Shown in pieces: positions 18,373 through 28,156 of a stretch of DNA of 64,000 nt; within the stretch, counting starts at the first letter, position 1, and every line of letters starts with the position of its first letter. The notes below the pieces were generated by a model, which had not been told where the DNA came from, searched no databases, and saw nothing but the letters and a program-made list of their open reading frames with translations. Source of the DNA: UBA11889 sp002313255 (GTDB taxonomy: Bacteria > Pseudomonadota > Gammaproteobacteria > Pseudomonadales > Azotimanducaceae); assembly GCA_913045265.1 (NCBI GenBank), contig CAJWQX010000001.1, positions 1 through 64,000 of the forward strand, read 5' to 3'. Both the position numbers and the translations under genes were made by a program.

Positions 18373-19737
18373 TCACTGAATCTGTTTTGCAGTCTGATCT
18401 AGACAACGAATGACGAGATTGATCAACTCATCAATTTCCTCTTTGGTAATACAAAGCGGTGGGGAAATCACCATCGTGTCTTCGATGGCACGCATGACCA
18501 ACCCGCTTTCAAAACAAATGTCTCTGCAGAGGGTGCCCACGGCCCCTCGATCGTCAAAAAACTGTCGCGTGGTTTTGTCTTTTACCAATTCCAAAGCACC
18601 GATGAGACCCACGATCCTAGCCTCCCCCACCAACGCGTGCGACGTTAACTGTTGCCATTTCTCGGCAATATACGGGGCCGTTTCGGTATCCACTCGATTG
18701 ACGAAGTCTTCACCACGTAGGATATTGAGATTAGCAATGGCGGCCGCAGCGGCGACTGGATGACCTGAGTAGGTGAAGCCGTGGTTAAACTCGCCACCCT
18801 CGTCTATCAGGATTGAAGCGACTTTATCGCTGACTAATACGCCGCCGATGGGCACGTAACCGGAGGACAGACCTTTCGCAATCGACATCAAGTCTGGTTT
18901 GATTTCATAGTAATCACTTCCGAACCATTTACCCGTTCGCCCAAACCCGCAAATGACTTCGTCGGCGACCAGCAGTATTTGATACTTATCGCAAATCGAT
19001 TGAATTCTCGGCCAGTAAGTCGACGGTGGAATAATGACGCCGCCGGCGCCTTGTATCGGTTCACCGATAAATGCCGCCACGTTATCCACGCCAAGTTCAA
19101 GAATCTTCTGCTCCAGTTCATCGGCGACTTTCTCGCCGAATTCCTCCGGAGAGAGGTCTCCACCATCCTGGTACCAGTACGGCTGACCTATGTAGTCTAT
19201 GTCCGGAATAGGCAGGCCGCCTTGCGCGTGCGCGGTTTGCATACCTCCAAGGCTCGCAGCCGCTACGGTACTCCCGTGGTATGCATTGTGCCGACTGATA
19301 ATGACCTTTTTGTCCGGCAGACCTTTTAACGACCAATAAAAGCGAACCATTCGGACGATCGTGTCGTTAGCCTCGGATCCCGAACCGGTAAAGAACACCC
19401 GATTCAAATGAGCTGGAGCCAGCGAACAGACGAGACGCGATAGTTCAATGGCGGGCGGGTGTGCGGTCTTAAAAAAACTGTTGTAGTACGGTAACTCACG
19501 AATCTGCTGGTTTACGGCTTCGGCAATTTCTTCGCGGCCATAACCCACATTGACGCACCACAGGCCTGCCATCGCATCCAGGTATCGATTTCCATCGCTA
19601 TCCCAAAGATAAATCCCATCCGCCCGGGTGATGATGCGGCTTCCTTCTTCCGCCAGTTTTTTATGGTCGGTAAAGGGATGGAGGTAGTGTTTGGTATCCA
19701 GATCCTGCAACTGATCCGTCGTGTAGTTGTACATCAA
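18373..19737 (-). CDS. Class III aminotransferase, putrescine:pyruvate type (SpuC-like)
   Basis: The product is 454 aa. It is a PLP fold-type I enzyme: GSGSEANDTIVRM binds the cofactor phosphate, ADEVICGFGRTG carries the PLP-ring Asp, and the Schiff-base Lys is in SIAKGLSSGYVPIGG. The start region TKHYLHPFTDHKKL and the length match omega-aminotransferases such as putrescine-pyruvate transaminase SpuC. It would convert putrescine or a similar diamine to the aminoaldehyde. It leads the two-gene unit with the MTHFR and is divergent from the PuuA-like synthetase, which belongs to an alternative putrescine route. Other omega-amine substrates are possible. Confidence 0.88.
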   Translation of the reverse strand: MMYNYTTDQLQDLDTKHYLHPFTDHKKLAEEGSRIITRADGIYLWDSDGNRYLDAMAGLWCVNVGYGREEIAEAVNQQIRELPYYNSFFKTAHPPAIELSRLVCSLAPAHLNRVFFTGSGSEANDTIVRMVRFYWSLKGLPDKKVIISRHNAYHGSTVAAASLGGMQTAHAQGGLPIPDIDYIGQPYWYQDGGDLSPEEFGEKVADELEQKILELGVDNVAAFIGEPIQGAGGVIIPPSTYWPRIQSICDKYQILLVADEVICGFGRTGKWFGSDYYEIKPDLMSIAKGLSSGYVPIGGVLVSDKVASILIDEGGEFNHGFTYSGHPVAAAAAIANLNILRGEDFVNRVDTETAPYIAEKWQQLTSHALVGEARIVGLIGALELVKDKTTRQFFDDRGAVGTLCRDICFESGLVMRAIEDTMVISPPLCITKEEIDELINLVIRCLDQTAKQIQ

Positions 19738-19814
19738 ACTGGCCCCTTGAACCGTAAACTAATTTCGACCTTATCCAGTTTGGTGAGACCGATCAATGCG
19801 GGGGCTGGATAAGT

Positions 19815-21203
19815 TTGCAACCTAAAATGAGTGCTGGCAAAGTGCCCCCGAATTTACGTGAGCACGCCCCCATGACTGCGGCAAAAAAATGGCTAGACAC
19901 CAAGGAGATCGAACTGGTCGAATGTCTGGTCCCCGACATTAATGGCGTCAGTAAAGGAAAGATTGTTCGCGCTGAGGACCTTGTCAGCGGCGAGATCCGT
20001 TTACCTGAGGCCGTATTCGGGCAGGACGTCGTCGGCGGTTGGTGCGAAGATCACGACCTGTTCGACGTCGCCGACGTCGACATGTTATTGGCACCGGATG
20101 CAACAACACTGGTGGTACAGCCCTGGTCGAATACCAAAACTGCGCAGTGTATTTGCGATTGCGAAAGTCTCGACGGCGCGCCATTAACGATCGCACCAAG
20201 AACGATACTGAGAAACATCTTGGACCTGTTTCAGGCAAAGGAAATGAGACCCGTGATTGCCCAAGAAGCCGAGTTCTATCTCGTGGAACGAAACCCCGAT
20301 CCCACCAAACCTCTTGAAGCGGCAGCGGGGGTATCAGGCCGACAACAAAAGACACCGCGTTCGTTCCAAATGGAAGCTCTTTCCGAATTCGCTCCTTTCC
20401 TCGAAAGGCTTTACGAATATTCAGCAGGCCACGAAATGGTAACCGCAGGCGTGGTTACAGAAATGGGATGCGGCCAGCTGGAGGTCAACTTCCGGCACGG
20501 CGATGCTTTGGCATGCGCCGATGGAATGTTCAATTTCAAACGCATTGCAAGACAAGCCGCGTTAGAACAAGGCTATTACGCAACGTTTTTATCCAAGCCT
20601 ATGTCCGGCGAACCGGGTAGCGCAATGCATCTCCATCAAAGCGTCGTGGATGTATTATCCGGGAGCAACATATTCTCGAATAAAGATGGCGATCATAGTG
20701 AGCAGTTTTATGCCTACCTTGGTGGTCTACAGAAGTACACGCCTCACGTCATGGCATTCCTCGCCCCAAACGTAAATTCGTATCGCAGATTCGAAGGTGC
20801 AGAATCCTGCCCGATAAACACCGAGTGGGGGATCGACAATAGAACGACGGGGTTCAGGGTGCCCCGCAGCAACGCGGACTCTACTCGGATTGAAAATCGC
20901 ATACCGGGATCTGATACAAACCCCTATCTCGCAGTTGCAGCTTGCCTCGCATGCGGTTACTTGGGTATGCAGGAAGGCGCGCGGCCCAGCGAACCCACGA
21001 CGGAAAGCGCCTGGGACCTCGAACACACCCTACCTCGAACACTACGTGAATCGCTCGACCTACTCTTAGAGTGTGAACCGCTCATTGATCTTTTCGGCGA
21101 ACGGTTTGTTAACGTATTCGTTGACCTCAAATTAAGAGAACTTACCGCGTTTTCCAGCACCGTGACTGCGTGGGAACGTGAACATCTGGTATTAACAACG
21201 TAA
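19815..21203 (+). CDS. Glutamine synthetase family, gamma-glutamylputrescine synthetase-like (PuuA)
   Basis: The product is 462 aa from a TTG start; ATG codons at 19827 and 19872 are alternatives. The glutamine synthetase catalytic core is intact: AQEAEFYL for metal binding, GCGQLEVNFRHGDAL, GSAMHLHQSV and NSYRRF. Similarity is to the PuuA/SpuI subfamily, which ligates glutamate to the amino group of putrescine or ethanolamine-like amines. It is divergent from the SpuC-like aminotransferase and precedes the two PYROXD2-like flavoproteins. A PuuB-like oxidase is present at both ends of the window. The exact amine is not predictable. Confidence 0.86.
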   Translation: MQPKMSAGKVPPNLREHAPMTAAKKWLDTKEIELVECLVPDINGVSKGKIVRAEDLVSGEIRLPEAVFGQDVVGGWCEDHDLFDVADVDMLLAPDATTLVVQPWSNTKTAQCICDCESLDGAPLTIAPRTILRNILDLFQAKEMRPVIAQEAEFYLVERNPDPTKPLEAAAGVSGRQQKTPRSFQMEALSEFAPFLERLYEYSAGHEMVTAGVVTEMGCGQLEVNFRHGDALACADGMFNFKRIARQAALEQGYYATFLSKPMSGEPGSAMHLHQSVVDVLSGSNIFSNKDGDHSEQFYAYLGGLQKYTPHVMAFLAPNVNSYRRFEGAESCPINTEWGIDNRTTGFRVPRSNADSTRIENRIPGSDTNPYLAVAACLACGYLGMQEGARPSEPTTESAWDLEHTLPRTLRESLDLLLECEPLIDLFGERFVNVFVDLKLRELTAFSSTVTAWEREHLVLTT

Positions 21204-21331
21204 CCACTGAGCGGACTCTTCTCGAGAATTAGGAGCTTGCACGTTTTCCGTTGCGTGTAGGCCGAGAAGTTCTGCTCACCAGTGCGCAATAGGCTCATCA
21301 ATCGAACCGACTACTACGCTAAGATAACAAC

Positions 21332-22876
21332 GTGGCTCATTACGACACTGTAGTCATTGGTGCGGGGCACAACGGCTTGGTTTGTGCAAACTACCTTGCG
21401 CGACAAAATCAGAGGGTCCTTGTCCTCGAGTCATCGAGCACGGTGGGCGGACTTGCATCCACCCGCGAATTTCATCCCGGTTTTAGGGCGTCGGTCGCAC
21501 ACACGGTCAGCCACTTCTCAAAGAAAATACACCGAGATCTTACGTTGCAAGACCATGGTCTTGCGCGTACGCCAAACCCTCTGCCATGCGTGGGGCTCGA
21601 TCTCCAAGGGAATCACGTCGTACTCGACGGCGATACCGTCAGCGGAGTACCCGAGACAGACCAGGCGGCTTACTTGAACTACTCGAAACTCACCAAGCGC
21701 TTCGCCAATCTGTTAGCACCGCTCTGGCTGAAAACCGCCCCTCCTATCGGTAACAATTCATTGCCCGAGGTGCTGTCGTTCGCCCAACTTGGCTTGAAGA
21801 TGCGAATGCTGGGCAAGCAAGACATGCGTGAGTTTCTTCGGATCATCGCGCTTCCAACACACGATCTCATGGACGAGTACTTCGATCATCCGATCCTTAA
21901 AGCCCTACTCAGCTGGAACGGTCTCATCGGATCGAAGCAAGCTCCACGTTCGCCCAACAATTCCATCATGTTAATGCTGTATCGAATGTCTGGAGGTATG
22001 AACGGTTTACACGAGCTACCTGTTGGAGGGGTGTCGGGCCTAATTAACGCGCTCCGTTCATCGGCCGAATCCCGGGGTGTCGAGATTCGAACCAACACAT
22101 CCGTACGCCGGATCGCCATTGAACGAGGAGAGGAAGGCCTTCGTGCGACCGGCGTGCAAGTGGATGACGGAGAACAAGTAGTCGCCCGAAATATCGTATC
22201 TTCGGCAGACCCTAAGACGACGTTTCTCACGCTACTGGGAGCGGAGAATCTCGAAATCGAGTTTACAAATCGTATTCGCCGAATTCGCTCACAAGGGCTT
22301 GTTGCAAAACTCCATCTGGCACTGAACGGCTTGCCAACATTCACCGGATTAGATCGGTCCGATGGTCAGCTAATCATTTCTCCAGATATGGCAACGATTG
22401 AAAACGCCTTTGACGATTCAAAGTATGGCCAGTGCCCTGCTGACCCAGTGATGGAGATCGTGATTCCTAGCTTGCACGATCCCTCGCTCGCACCGGACGG
22501 ACAGCACGTCTTATCTGCACAAGTGATGTACGTACCTTACAAGATGAAAAACGCGTGGGATTCGGCGGCTAAGGACGCGTTTACCGACAGGCTCATCGAC
22601 AAAATCGCATTGTACGCGCCCGCCATTCGCGAGCAGATTATCGCAAGCGAACTTCTTACTCCGATCGATCTTGAACGGATGTTTCGAGTGACGGGTGGTC
22701 ACTGGCACCACGGTGAATTTGCCCTCGATCAATTGTTCATGATGCGGCCCACCTATGGTGCAGGGCAGTACCAGTCCCCCGTGCGGGGTCTATACCTTTG
22801 CGGAGCTGGATCCCACCCTGGCGGAGATATTACCGGTGGTCCGGGACACAATGCTGCGCACGAGATTCTGTCGTGA
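21332..22876 (+). CDS. PYROXD2/phytoene-desaturase-like FAD oxidoreductase (first of two)
   Basis: The product is 514 aa with a GTG start. The N-terminal FAD motif is VVIGAGHNGLVCANYLAR, followed by VLESSSTVGGLASTREF. The C-terminal FAD-closing motif is LYLCGAGSHPGGDITGGPGH. This layout is that of CrtI/PYROXD2-type flavoproteins, but no carotenoid genes (crtB, crtE) are near, so phytoene is an unlikely substrate. Its stop overlaps the start of its paralogue by four bases (GTGA). The pair plus the GcvT-like gene form one operon, suggesting amine oxidation coupled to C1 transfer. This function is inferred from context. Confidence 0.82.
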   Translation: MAHYDTVVIGAGHNGLVCANYLARQNQRVLVLESSSTVGGLASTREFHPGFRASVAHTVSHFSKKIHRDLTLQDHGLARTPNPLPCVGLDLQGNHVVLDGDTVSGVPETDQAAYLNYSKLTKRFANLLAPLWLKTAPPIGNNSLPEVLSFAQLGLKMRMLGKQDMREFLRIIALPTHDLMDEYFDHPILKALLSWNGLIGSKQAPRSPNNSIMLMLYRMSGGMNGLHELPVGGVSGLINALRSSAESRGVEIRTNTSVRRIAIERGEEGLRATGVQVDDGEQVVARNIVSSADPKTTFLTLLGAENLEIEFTNRIRRIRSQGLVAKLHLALNGLPTFTGLDRSDGQLIISPDMATIENAFDDSKYGQCPADPVMEIVIPSLHDPSLAPDGQHVLSAQVMYVPYKMKNAWDSAAKDAFTDRLIDKIALYAPAIREQIIASELLTPIDLERMFRVTGGHWHHGEFALDQLFMMRPTYGAGQYQSPVRGLYLCGAGSHPGGDITGGPGHNAAHEILS

Positions 22877-24492
22877 AACAGTACGATGCCATCGTTATCG
22901 GGGCCGGCCACAACGGCTTAACAAATGCAGCTTATCTAGCAAAAGCAGGCCTTGACGTAGTGGTCGTAGAAAAGAACGACTACATAGGCGGTGCAGCCGT
23001 ATCCCGGGAACTACACGAGGGCTGGACCTACTCAAATTGTTCGTATGTCTGCAGCTTGATGCGCCAGGCAATCCATCGCGACCTGAATCTGAGTCGGCAC
23101 GGGCTCATTTTGGTGCCGTATCTAGGTTCCGTGAATTACGACGACGTCGGCAACACGCTGATCGGCTATAACAGTGAAGAGGCCGCTTATCTTGAACTGA
23201 AACGTCATTCGAAACACGACGCCGACTCGATGTCCCACTTTGAGGCTGATCTGACCCGATACGCCCGACTGATTCGGAAAACGCTGCTCCGTACGCCTCC
23301 CGATCCAACCTCATTTCGACGACGGGACATTCATGAGCTTTTGTTCCTTGCCAAACAATTCTGGTCGCTTGGTGAGAAGGAAATCTACGAATACGTCAGG
23401 TTCTTTACGCTCAGTGCAGTGGATTTTCTTGAAGATTACTTTGAGAACGAGCTCATCAAGCAGTCGAAGGCTAGTTCCGGAATTATCGGCACAGCATTGG
23501 GCGTCTATTCGCCCGGTTCTTCGTATATTTTACTGCATCACGTGATGGGAGACGTCGACGGGAGCATCGGTGCCTGGGGTTTAGCACGCGGTGGCATGGG
23601 TGCAATTTCTAAAGCCATTGCCTCGGCGTTTCAATCGTTTGGCGGAGAAATCAGGACCAACGCAGGCGTCGCCCAAATTCTCGTCGAGGGTGGCAAGGCG
23701 GTGGGTGTTGCCTTAGAAAATGGAGACGAAATCCGGGCACGCGTGGTCGTATCAAATCTCGATGCTAAGCGAACGTTCACCCAAATCATGGACAAGAACG
23801 ATCTTCCACCGGGAATTTATGACAGGGCGAAAAACTTCAAGATTCGGGGTTCATCAGGAAAGGTGAATATCGCCCTGTCGGCGTTGCCTAAATTCAGTAA
23901 CGTGCCAGATAACGCCTACGTTAACCGAGGGGGTCTGGAATTCACGGGGTCATTGGAAACCATGGAGCGGGCATACGATTGCTGGAAGCATGGCCGCTTC
24001 TCCGACGATCCATATATCGAGGGCGTTATTCCTTCTGCCTGGGATCCTACGGTTGCGCCGCCAGGTAAACACTGGATGTCGAACTTTATCCAGTACTGTC
24101 CCTCTCAGCTAGCCGACGGACCCTGGACGCCTGAGAAAAGAGACCAGTTCGGCCAAACAGTTATCGACAAGATTGCTCGCTACAGCCCCGGTTTCAAGGA
24201 CTTGATTGTGCACATGGAGGTGCGAACTCCTCACGAGATTGAACAGGAGATAGGTCTAACCGAGGGGAACATATTTCAAGGCGAACTCACAATTGATCAG
24301 TTGTTTTTCAATCGCCCATTTCCTGGTTACGCTCAGTACAGGATGCCTCTCAAACAGATGTACATGTGCGGTTCGTCGACGCATCCCGGAGGTGGCGTGT
24401 CCTCGGCGTGCGGCGCCAACGCGGCCCGCGAGATTCTGATCGACCTTAAGCGACCCAATAGCGTTCCGGAAGATGACTTCTACGATGAGTGA
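22873..24492 (+). CDS. PYROXD2/phytoene-desaturase-like FAD oxidoreductase (second of two)
   Basis: The product is 539 aa from a GTG whose last bases form the stop of the previous gene; upstream in-frame codons lie inside that gene and are not used. It carries AIVIGAGHNGLTNAAYLAKA, then VVVEKNDYIGGAAVSREL, and ends with MYMCGSSTHPGGGVSSACGA. It is clearly paralogous to the preceding gene (same motifs, HRDLNLSRHGL versus HRDLTLQDHGL), so the two may form a heterodimer. Eight bases of overlap connect it to the GcvT-like gene. The substrate is unknown. Confidence 0.84.
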   Translation: MKQYDAIVIGAGHNGLTNAAYLAKAGLDVVVVEKNDYIGGAAVSRELHEGWTYSNCSYVCSLMRQAIHRDLNLSRHGLILVPYLGSVNYDDVGNTLIGYNSEEAAYLELKRHSKHDADSMSHFEADLTRYARLIRKTLLRTPPDPTSFRRRDIHELLFLAKQFWSLGEKEIYEYVRFFTLSAVDFLEDYFENELIKQSKASSGIIGTALGVYSPGSSYILLHHVMGDVDGSIGAWGLARGGMGAISKAIASAFQSFGGEIRTNAGVAQILVEGGKAVGVALENGDEIRARVVVSNLDAKRTFTQIMDKNDLPPGIYDRAKNFKIRGSSGKVNIALSALPKFSNVPDNAYVNRGGLEFTGSLETMERAYDCWKHGRFSDDPYIEGVIPSAWDPTVAPPGKHWMSNFIQYCPSQLADGPWTPEKRDQFGQTVIDKIARYSPGFKDLIVHMEVRTPHEIEQEIGLTEGNIFQGELTIDQLFFNRPFPGYAQYRMPLKQMYMCGSSTHPGGGVSSACGANAAREILIDLKRPNSVPEDDFYDE

Positions 24493-25678
24493 CTACGATT
24501 TTTCAAGCGAGCGGCCTAAGCCCAGTCACTTCCAGGAACGCGAAGACGAACTCAATATTCACAACGCTTGGTCGTCATGGAACGGCTACAAATTCGCTGA
24601 GTACTACTACGACGTTGAGTACGAGTACTTCTGCGTCCGCAATACCTGTGGCACCTACGACATTTGTCCTATGCAGAAATACCTCATCAGCGGTCCAGAC
24701 GCGGAAAGAATGTTAAACCGGATGGTGACCCGCGACGTGACGAAGATGCGGACCAATCGCGTCAGCTACGTGGTGTGGTGCAACGATGAAGGGCGTTTGA
24801 TCGACGACGGGACCATTTTTAAACTGGCCGACGACCAATTTATTTTGAACTGTGGTAGTCCCTGTACAGCCTGGCTGGGGAAAAGCGCTTTCGGATTTCA
24901 CAACATCACCATTGTCGACAAGACTGATGAAATTGCTGCAATGGCGCTGCAAGGGCCAACCTCATGCGCCGTACTTAAGCGTATGGGCCTTACCAATATC
25001 GAGAACGCGAAACCCTTCTCGATCAACTATTTCGATTTCCACGGTGACAGGCTCATGGTGTCCAGAACAGGATTCACAGGTGACCTTGGCTACGAGCTAT
25101 GGATAGACCACGGTCTCGCAATCCAACTGTGGGACGCGGTCTACGAAGCCGGTCGCGACCTCGGTATTCATCCCTATGGCGACCAAGCAACAGACATGCT
25201 GCGACTCGAAGCCGGTTTTATCATGCCGGGATCCGAGTTCAATGAAGCTCTAAAAACGGTCCACTTTGAGCACGATCAGACACCGTTCGAACTCAATCTT
25301 GGTTGGTTGGTCGACTTCAAGAAACCTCACTTCAATGGTCGACGCGCCTTGTGGGCCGAGCAACAACGCGGTCCAACGTACACGTTGACCAAGCTGGACA
25401 TCGAGGGCAACAAACCTGCCGAAGGTTCGTTTGTTTATAGCAATAAGCGTTGCACGAACGAAATTGGCTACGTCACGTCGGGCATATGGTCACCGGCGGT
25501 GAAAGCGAATATTGCACTTGCGATGATAGAGACCGAGTACCTCGACGGAGAAATTTGGTCGGAAATCTATTATGAAAAGGAGCTCAGGCAGCACAGTAAA
25601 GTAGCTAGATGCCGAATTAAACAGGAACCTTTCTGGGCACCGGCCAGAGCGCGAGCCACACCAGCTGAGAACTTCTAA
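24485..25678 (+). CDS. GcvT-family aminomethyltransferase-like, tetrahydrofolate-dependent
   Basis: The product is 397 aa from the ATG at MSDYDFSS; an in-frame ATG 12 bases upstream is possible. The GcvT fold is shown by YISGPDAERMLNRMVTRD-like spacing (LISGPDAERML), VSRTGFTGDLGYELWI and LRLEAGFIMPGSEF, all typical of the glycine-cleavage T-protein and DMSP demethylase families. These move a one-carbon group to tetrahydrofolate. The lack of GcvH and GcvP nearby argues against a glycine-cleavage role. Coupling to two flavoproteins suggests it captures formaldehyde or methyl groups from an oxidised methylamine-type substrate. DMSP demethylase (DmdA) cannot be excluded from sequence reading alone. 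Confidence 0.83.
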   Translation: MSDYDFSSERPKPSHFQEREDELNIHNAWSSWNGYKFAEYYYDVEYEYFCVRNTCGTYDICPMQKYLISGPDAERMLNRMVTRDVTKMRTNRVSYVVWCNDEGRLIDDGTIFKLADDQFILNCGSPCTAWLGKSAFGFHNITIVDKTDEIAAMALQGPTSCAVLKRMGLTNIENAKPFSINYFDFHGDRLMVSRTGFTGDLGYELWIDHGLAIQLWDAVYEAGRDLGIHPYGDQATDMLRLEAGFIMPGSEFNEALKTVHFEHDQTPFELNLGWLVDFKKPHFNGRRALWAEQQRGPTYTLTKLDIEGNKPAEGSFVYSNKRCTNEIGYVTSGIWSPAVKANIALAMIETEYLDGEIWSEIYYEKELRQHSKVARCRIKQEPFWAPARARATPAENF

Positions 25679-25744
25679 TACAGCTTTGCCAGTGCACCGG
25701 GGTTAACACTGGGATAAAATACACGAATCGCTCTCAACAAAGGT

Positions 25745-26506
25745 ATGCGTGCATTGAGCGCCGTAGATTTTGTAGACAGCTATATCGATGCGTGGAATCA
25801 CCATGATCCTCGATGGATAGCCGACCATCTGACGCGAGACGGTGTCTATTGCGATATCCCCACTCACCAACGGCACCCTCGACACGAGCTGGTGCCTTAC
25901 CTTGCTGACATCTTCGATCTAGACCACAGCTGCTACGAACTCGAAGGCGAAATCGTGACGGGGCGAAACTCCATTGCATTTCAATACCAAGTGCGGCCCA
26001 ACGCAGAAACACCGGTTTGGTTTGGTGCGGAGTTCGTAACGCTGCACGGTGAACACGCGGTTTACATAGCAGACTATTACAAGGAGCCCATCCGGGATTC
26101 AAAGAGGGACGAAATTCAGGCTGAAAAGTACGCCAAATCAGGATTGAATCCCCAACTACTGGAAACATATAAGCGGGCGTTGAACGACTTGATGATATTG
26201 GAACACACCTATCTAAATTCCGACCTGACTTTGCCAAAACTTGCCAATTTGATGCATTGTTCCCTGAATCATCTATCACAAGTTATCAACGCCGGATTCG
26301 GAATGAGTTTTTTCGATTACTTAAACCACCACCGTATCGAAGCAGCCAAGAACTTGCTCAGTCAGCACGATAGTTCTCGGGGCGCGATACTGAGCGTTGC
26401 TTTTGAGGTTGGTTTTAACTCCAACTCAGCGTTCTACGCTGCATTCAAGAAAACGTGCGGACAGACACCAGCCCAGTATCGTCGTTCTCAACAAATCGAA
26501 CGTTGA
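25745..26506 (+). CDS. AraC-family regulator with N-terminal SnoaL/NTF2-like domain
   Basis: The product is 253 aa. Residues 5-120 look like a SnoaL/NTF2-like cone: DFVDSYIDAWNHHDPRWIADHL, then VYCDIPTH and a block of beta strands. Residues 150-253 are an AraC/XylS DNA-binding domain: LTLPKLANLMHCSLNHLSQVIN is the first helix-turn-helix and GAILSVAFEVGFNSNSAFYAAFKK the second, ending with the usual TPAQYRR. NTF2-like sensors on AraC regulators are uncommon; most use a cupin. It lies 66 bp after the GcvT-like gene and probably controls that operon. The presumed ligand pocket suggests a small-molecule effector. Confidence 0.85.
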   Translation: MRALSAVDFVDSYIDAWNHHDPRWIADHLTRDGVYCDIPTHQRHPRHELVPYLADIFDLDHSCYELEGEIVTGRNSIAFQYQVRPNAETPVWFGAEFVTLHGEHAVYIADYYKEPIRDSKRDEIQAEKYAKSGLNPQLLETYKRALNDLMILEHTYLNSDLTLPKLANLMHCSLNHLSQVINAGFGMSFFDYLNHHRIEAAKNLLSQHDSSRGAILSVAFEVGFNSNSAFYAAFKKTCGQTPAQYRRSQQIER

Positions 26507-26614
26507 CGGCGTTCGCTCGACGGCTGACAAAATCGTCATGCTCGCGTCCGGGACTTTCGCGCATCCCGAACCCGAGCCCACCCGATTCGTCCTATAGTCT
26601 GTCGGGTGTTAGCC

Positions 26615-28123
26615 CTATCCCACAGACCGTGAACCAGGGAACGCGAAGTCGATACCATTACCGTCCGCGGACGAGGTCCAGCGTTCGGTAATTGTCTTAC
26701 GGCGCGTATAGAAACGAACGCCGTCCGGACCATAAGCCGCAAGGTCACCGAATCTTGAATCCTTCCAACCACCAAAGCTGTGATTAGCAACCGGGACAGG
26801 CAAGGGTACGTTGATCCCGACCATGCCAGCTTCAACTTCATTTGCGTAGGTACGGGCCGAATAACCGTCCCGAGTAAAAATGCATGTTCCGTTCCCGTAC
26901 TGACTGTCGTTGATTATCCGCATCGCATCAGCCGCCGTGTTAACCCGAACAAGGCAAAGAACCGGCCCGAAGATCTCCTCGTCATAAATCGACATGCCGG
27001 GTTGAACGTTGTCAAAGAGTGTTCCGCCGAGATAGAAACCAGGCTGTTGGTAACTGGCATGCCTTCGTCCATCAACCAGTATGGTGGCTCCTTGATCAAC
27101 CCCTTCTTGGATCAAACCAACGATTCGATCCCGTTGCGGACCGCTGTTCAGGGGTCCCATATCGAGATTATCCACACCAGGACCGATGTTTAGTCCGGAA
27201 ACCTTTTTACTCAATACGTCGGCAACCGCGTCCGCCGTCTCATCACCAACCGATACCACCACCGACAACGCCATACAGCGTTGGCCGCACGAGCCATATG
27301 CCGCACCCATAATGGCATTTGTCGCAGTTTCAACATCTGCATCAGGAAGCACAACCGCATGATTTTTTGCGCCGCCAAGAGCTTGAACTCGCTTGCCACT
27401 GTCGCCTGAAGCTTTGTATATGGATCGTGCAACCGGCGTCGAACCAACAAAACTCACCGCCTTGATGTCCGGATGATTCAATAACCATCCGGCAGTCTCC
27501 TGATCGCCTTGAACAACGTTGAAAACCCCATCGGGGAGTCCCGCCTCCGAGAAAAGTTCCGCTAATCGGTAACTTGCGGTAGGAACTTTCTCCGAAGGTT
27601 TTAATATGAACGTGTTCCCGCAAGCAACGGCTAGCGGAAACATCCACATAGGAACCATTACAGGAAAGTTAAACGGTGTAATGCCGACAACGACGCCTAA
27701 CGGCGACATCTCACTCCAACTGTCGATATCCGGACCAACCGCCTTTGTGTATTCGCCCTTTAAGTGCTCGGCGATCCCCGTGGCATATTCGATATTCTCT
27801 ATACCCCGCTGAAGCTCGCCTTGAGCATCCAATAGTGTTTTACCGTGTTCGCGCGTAACGAGTAGACAAAGTTCGTCAGCGTGGGCGGTCACCAACTCGC
27901 AAAAGCGCCTCAGAATTACCGCACGTTTTGCCGGCTCGACGACTCGCCAGTCTTGGTAAGCAATTTTCGACGCATCAACAGCAGCATTGACCGTCTTTTC
28001 GTCTGCAAGCGTGACGTAACCCATCTGTTCACCGGTTGCTGGATCAAGTCGCTCAAGCTTCTGCGAACCACTGACATCTAATTTGCCGCCGATGAAGTGT
28101 CCCGTGATCTCCGTATGCGCCAT
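26615..28123 (-). CDS. mmsA: CoA-acylating methylmalonate-semialdehyde dehydrogenase
   Basis: The product is 502 aa from the ATG with GGAGAG seven bases upstream; 11 upstream in-frame residues are excluded. This is an aldehyde dehydrogenase of the MmsA group: ITPFNFPVMVPMWMFP for NAD binding, GSTPVARSIYK, and the catalytic Cys in CGQRCMALSV, the motif specific to methylmalonate-semialdehyde dehydrogenase. The reaction converts methylmalonate or malonate semialdehyde plus CoA and NAD to propionyl- or acetyl-CoA and CO2. It follows the beta-alanine-type aminotransferase, whose product is malonate semialdehyde, so the pair forms a two-step route from beta-alanine to acetyl-CoA. Confidence 0.92.
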   Translation of the reverse strand: MAHTEITGHFIGGKLDVSGSQKLERLDPATGEQMGYVTLADEKTVNAAVDASKIAYQDWRVVEPAKRAVILRRFCELVTAHADELCLLVTREHGKTLLDAQGELQRGIENIEYATGIAEHLKGEYTKAVGPDIDSWSEMSPLGVVVGITPFNFPVMVPMWMFPLAVACGNTFILKPSEKVPTASYRLAELFSEAGLPDGVFNVVQGDQETAGWLLNHPDIKAVSFVGSTPVARSIYKASGDSGKRVQALGGAKNHAVVLPDADVETATNAIMGAAYGSCGQRCMALSVVVSVGDETADAVADVLSKKVSGLNIGPGVDNLDMGPLNSGPQRDRIVGLIQEGVDQGATILVDGRRHASYQQPGFYLGGTLFDNVQPGMSIYDEEIFGPVLCLVRVNTAADAMRIINDSQYGNGTCIFTRDGYSARTYANEVEAGMVGINVPLPVPVANHSFGGWKDSRFGDLAAYGPDGVRFYTRRKTITERWTSSADGNGIDFAFPGSRSVG

Positions 28124-28156
28124 TTGTCTCTCCACTAACCTTCCTGAGTCCAGCAA

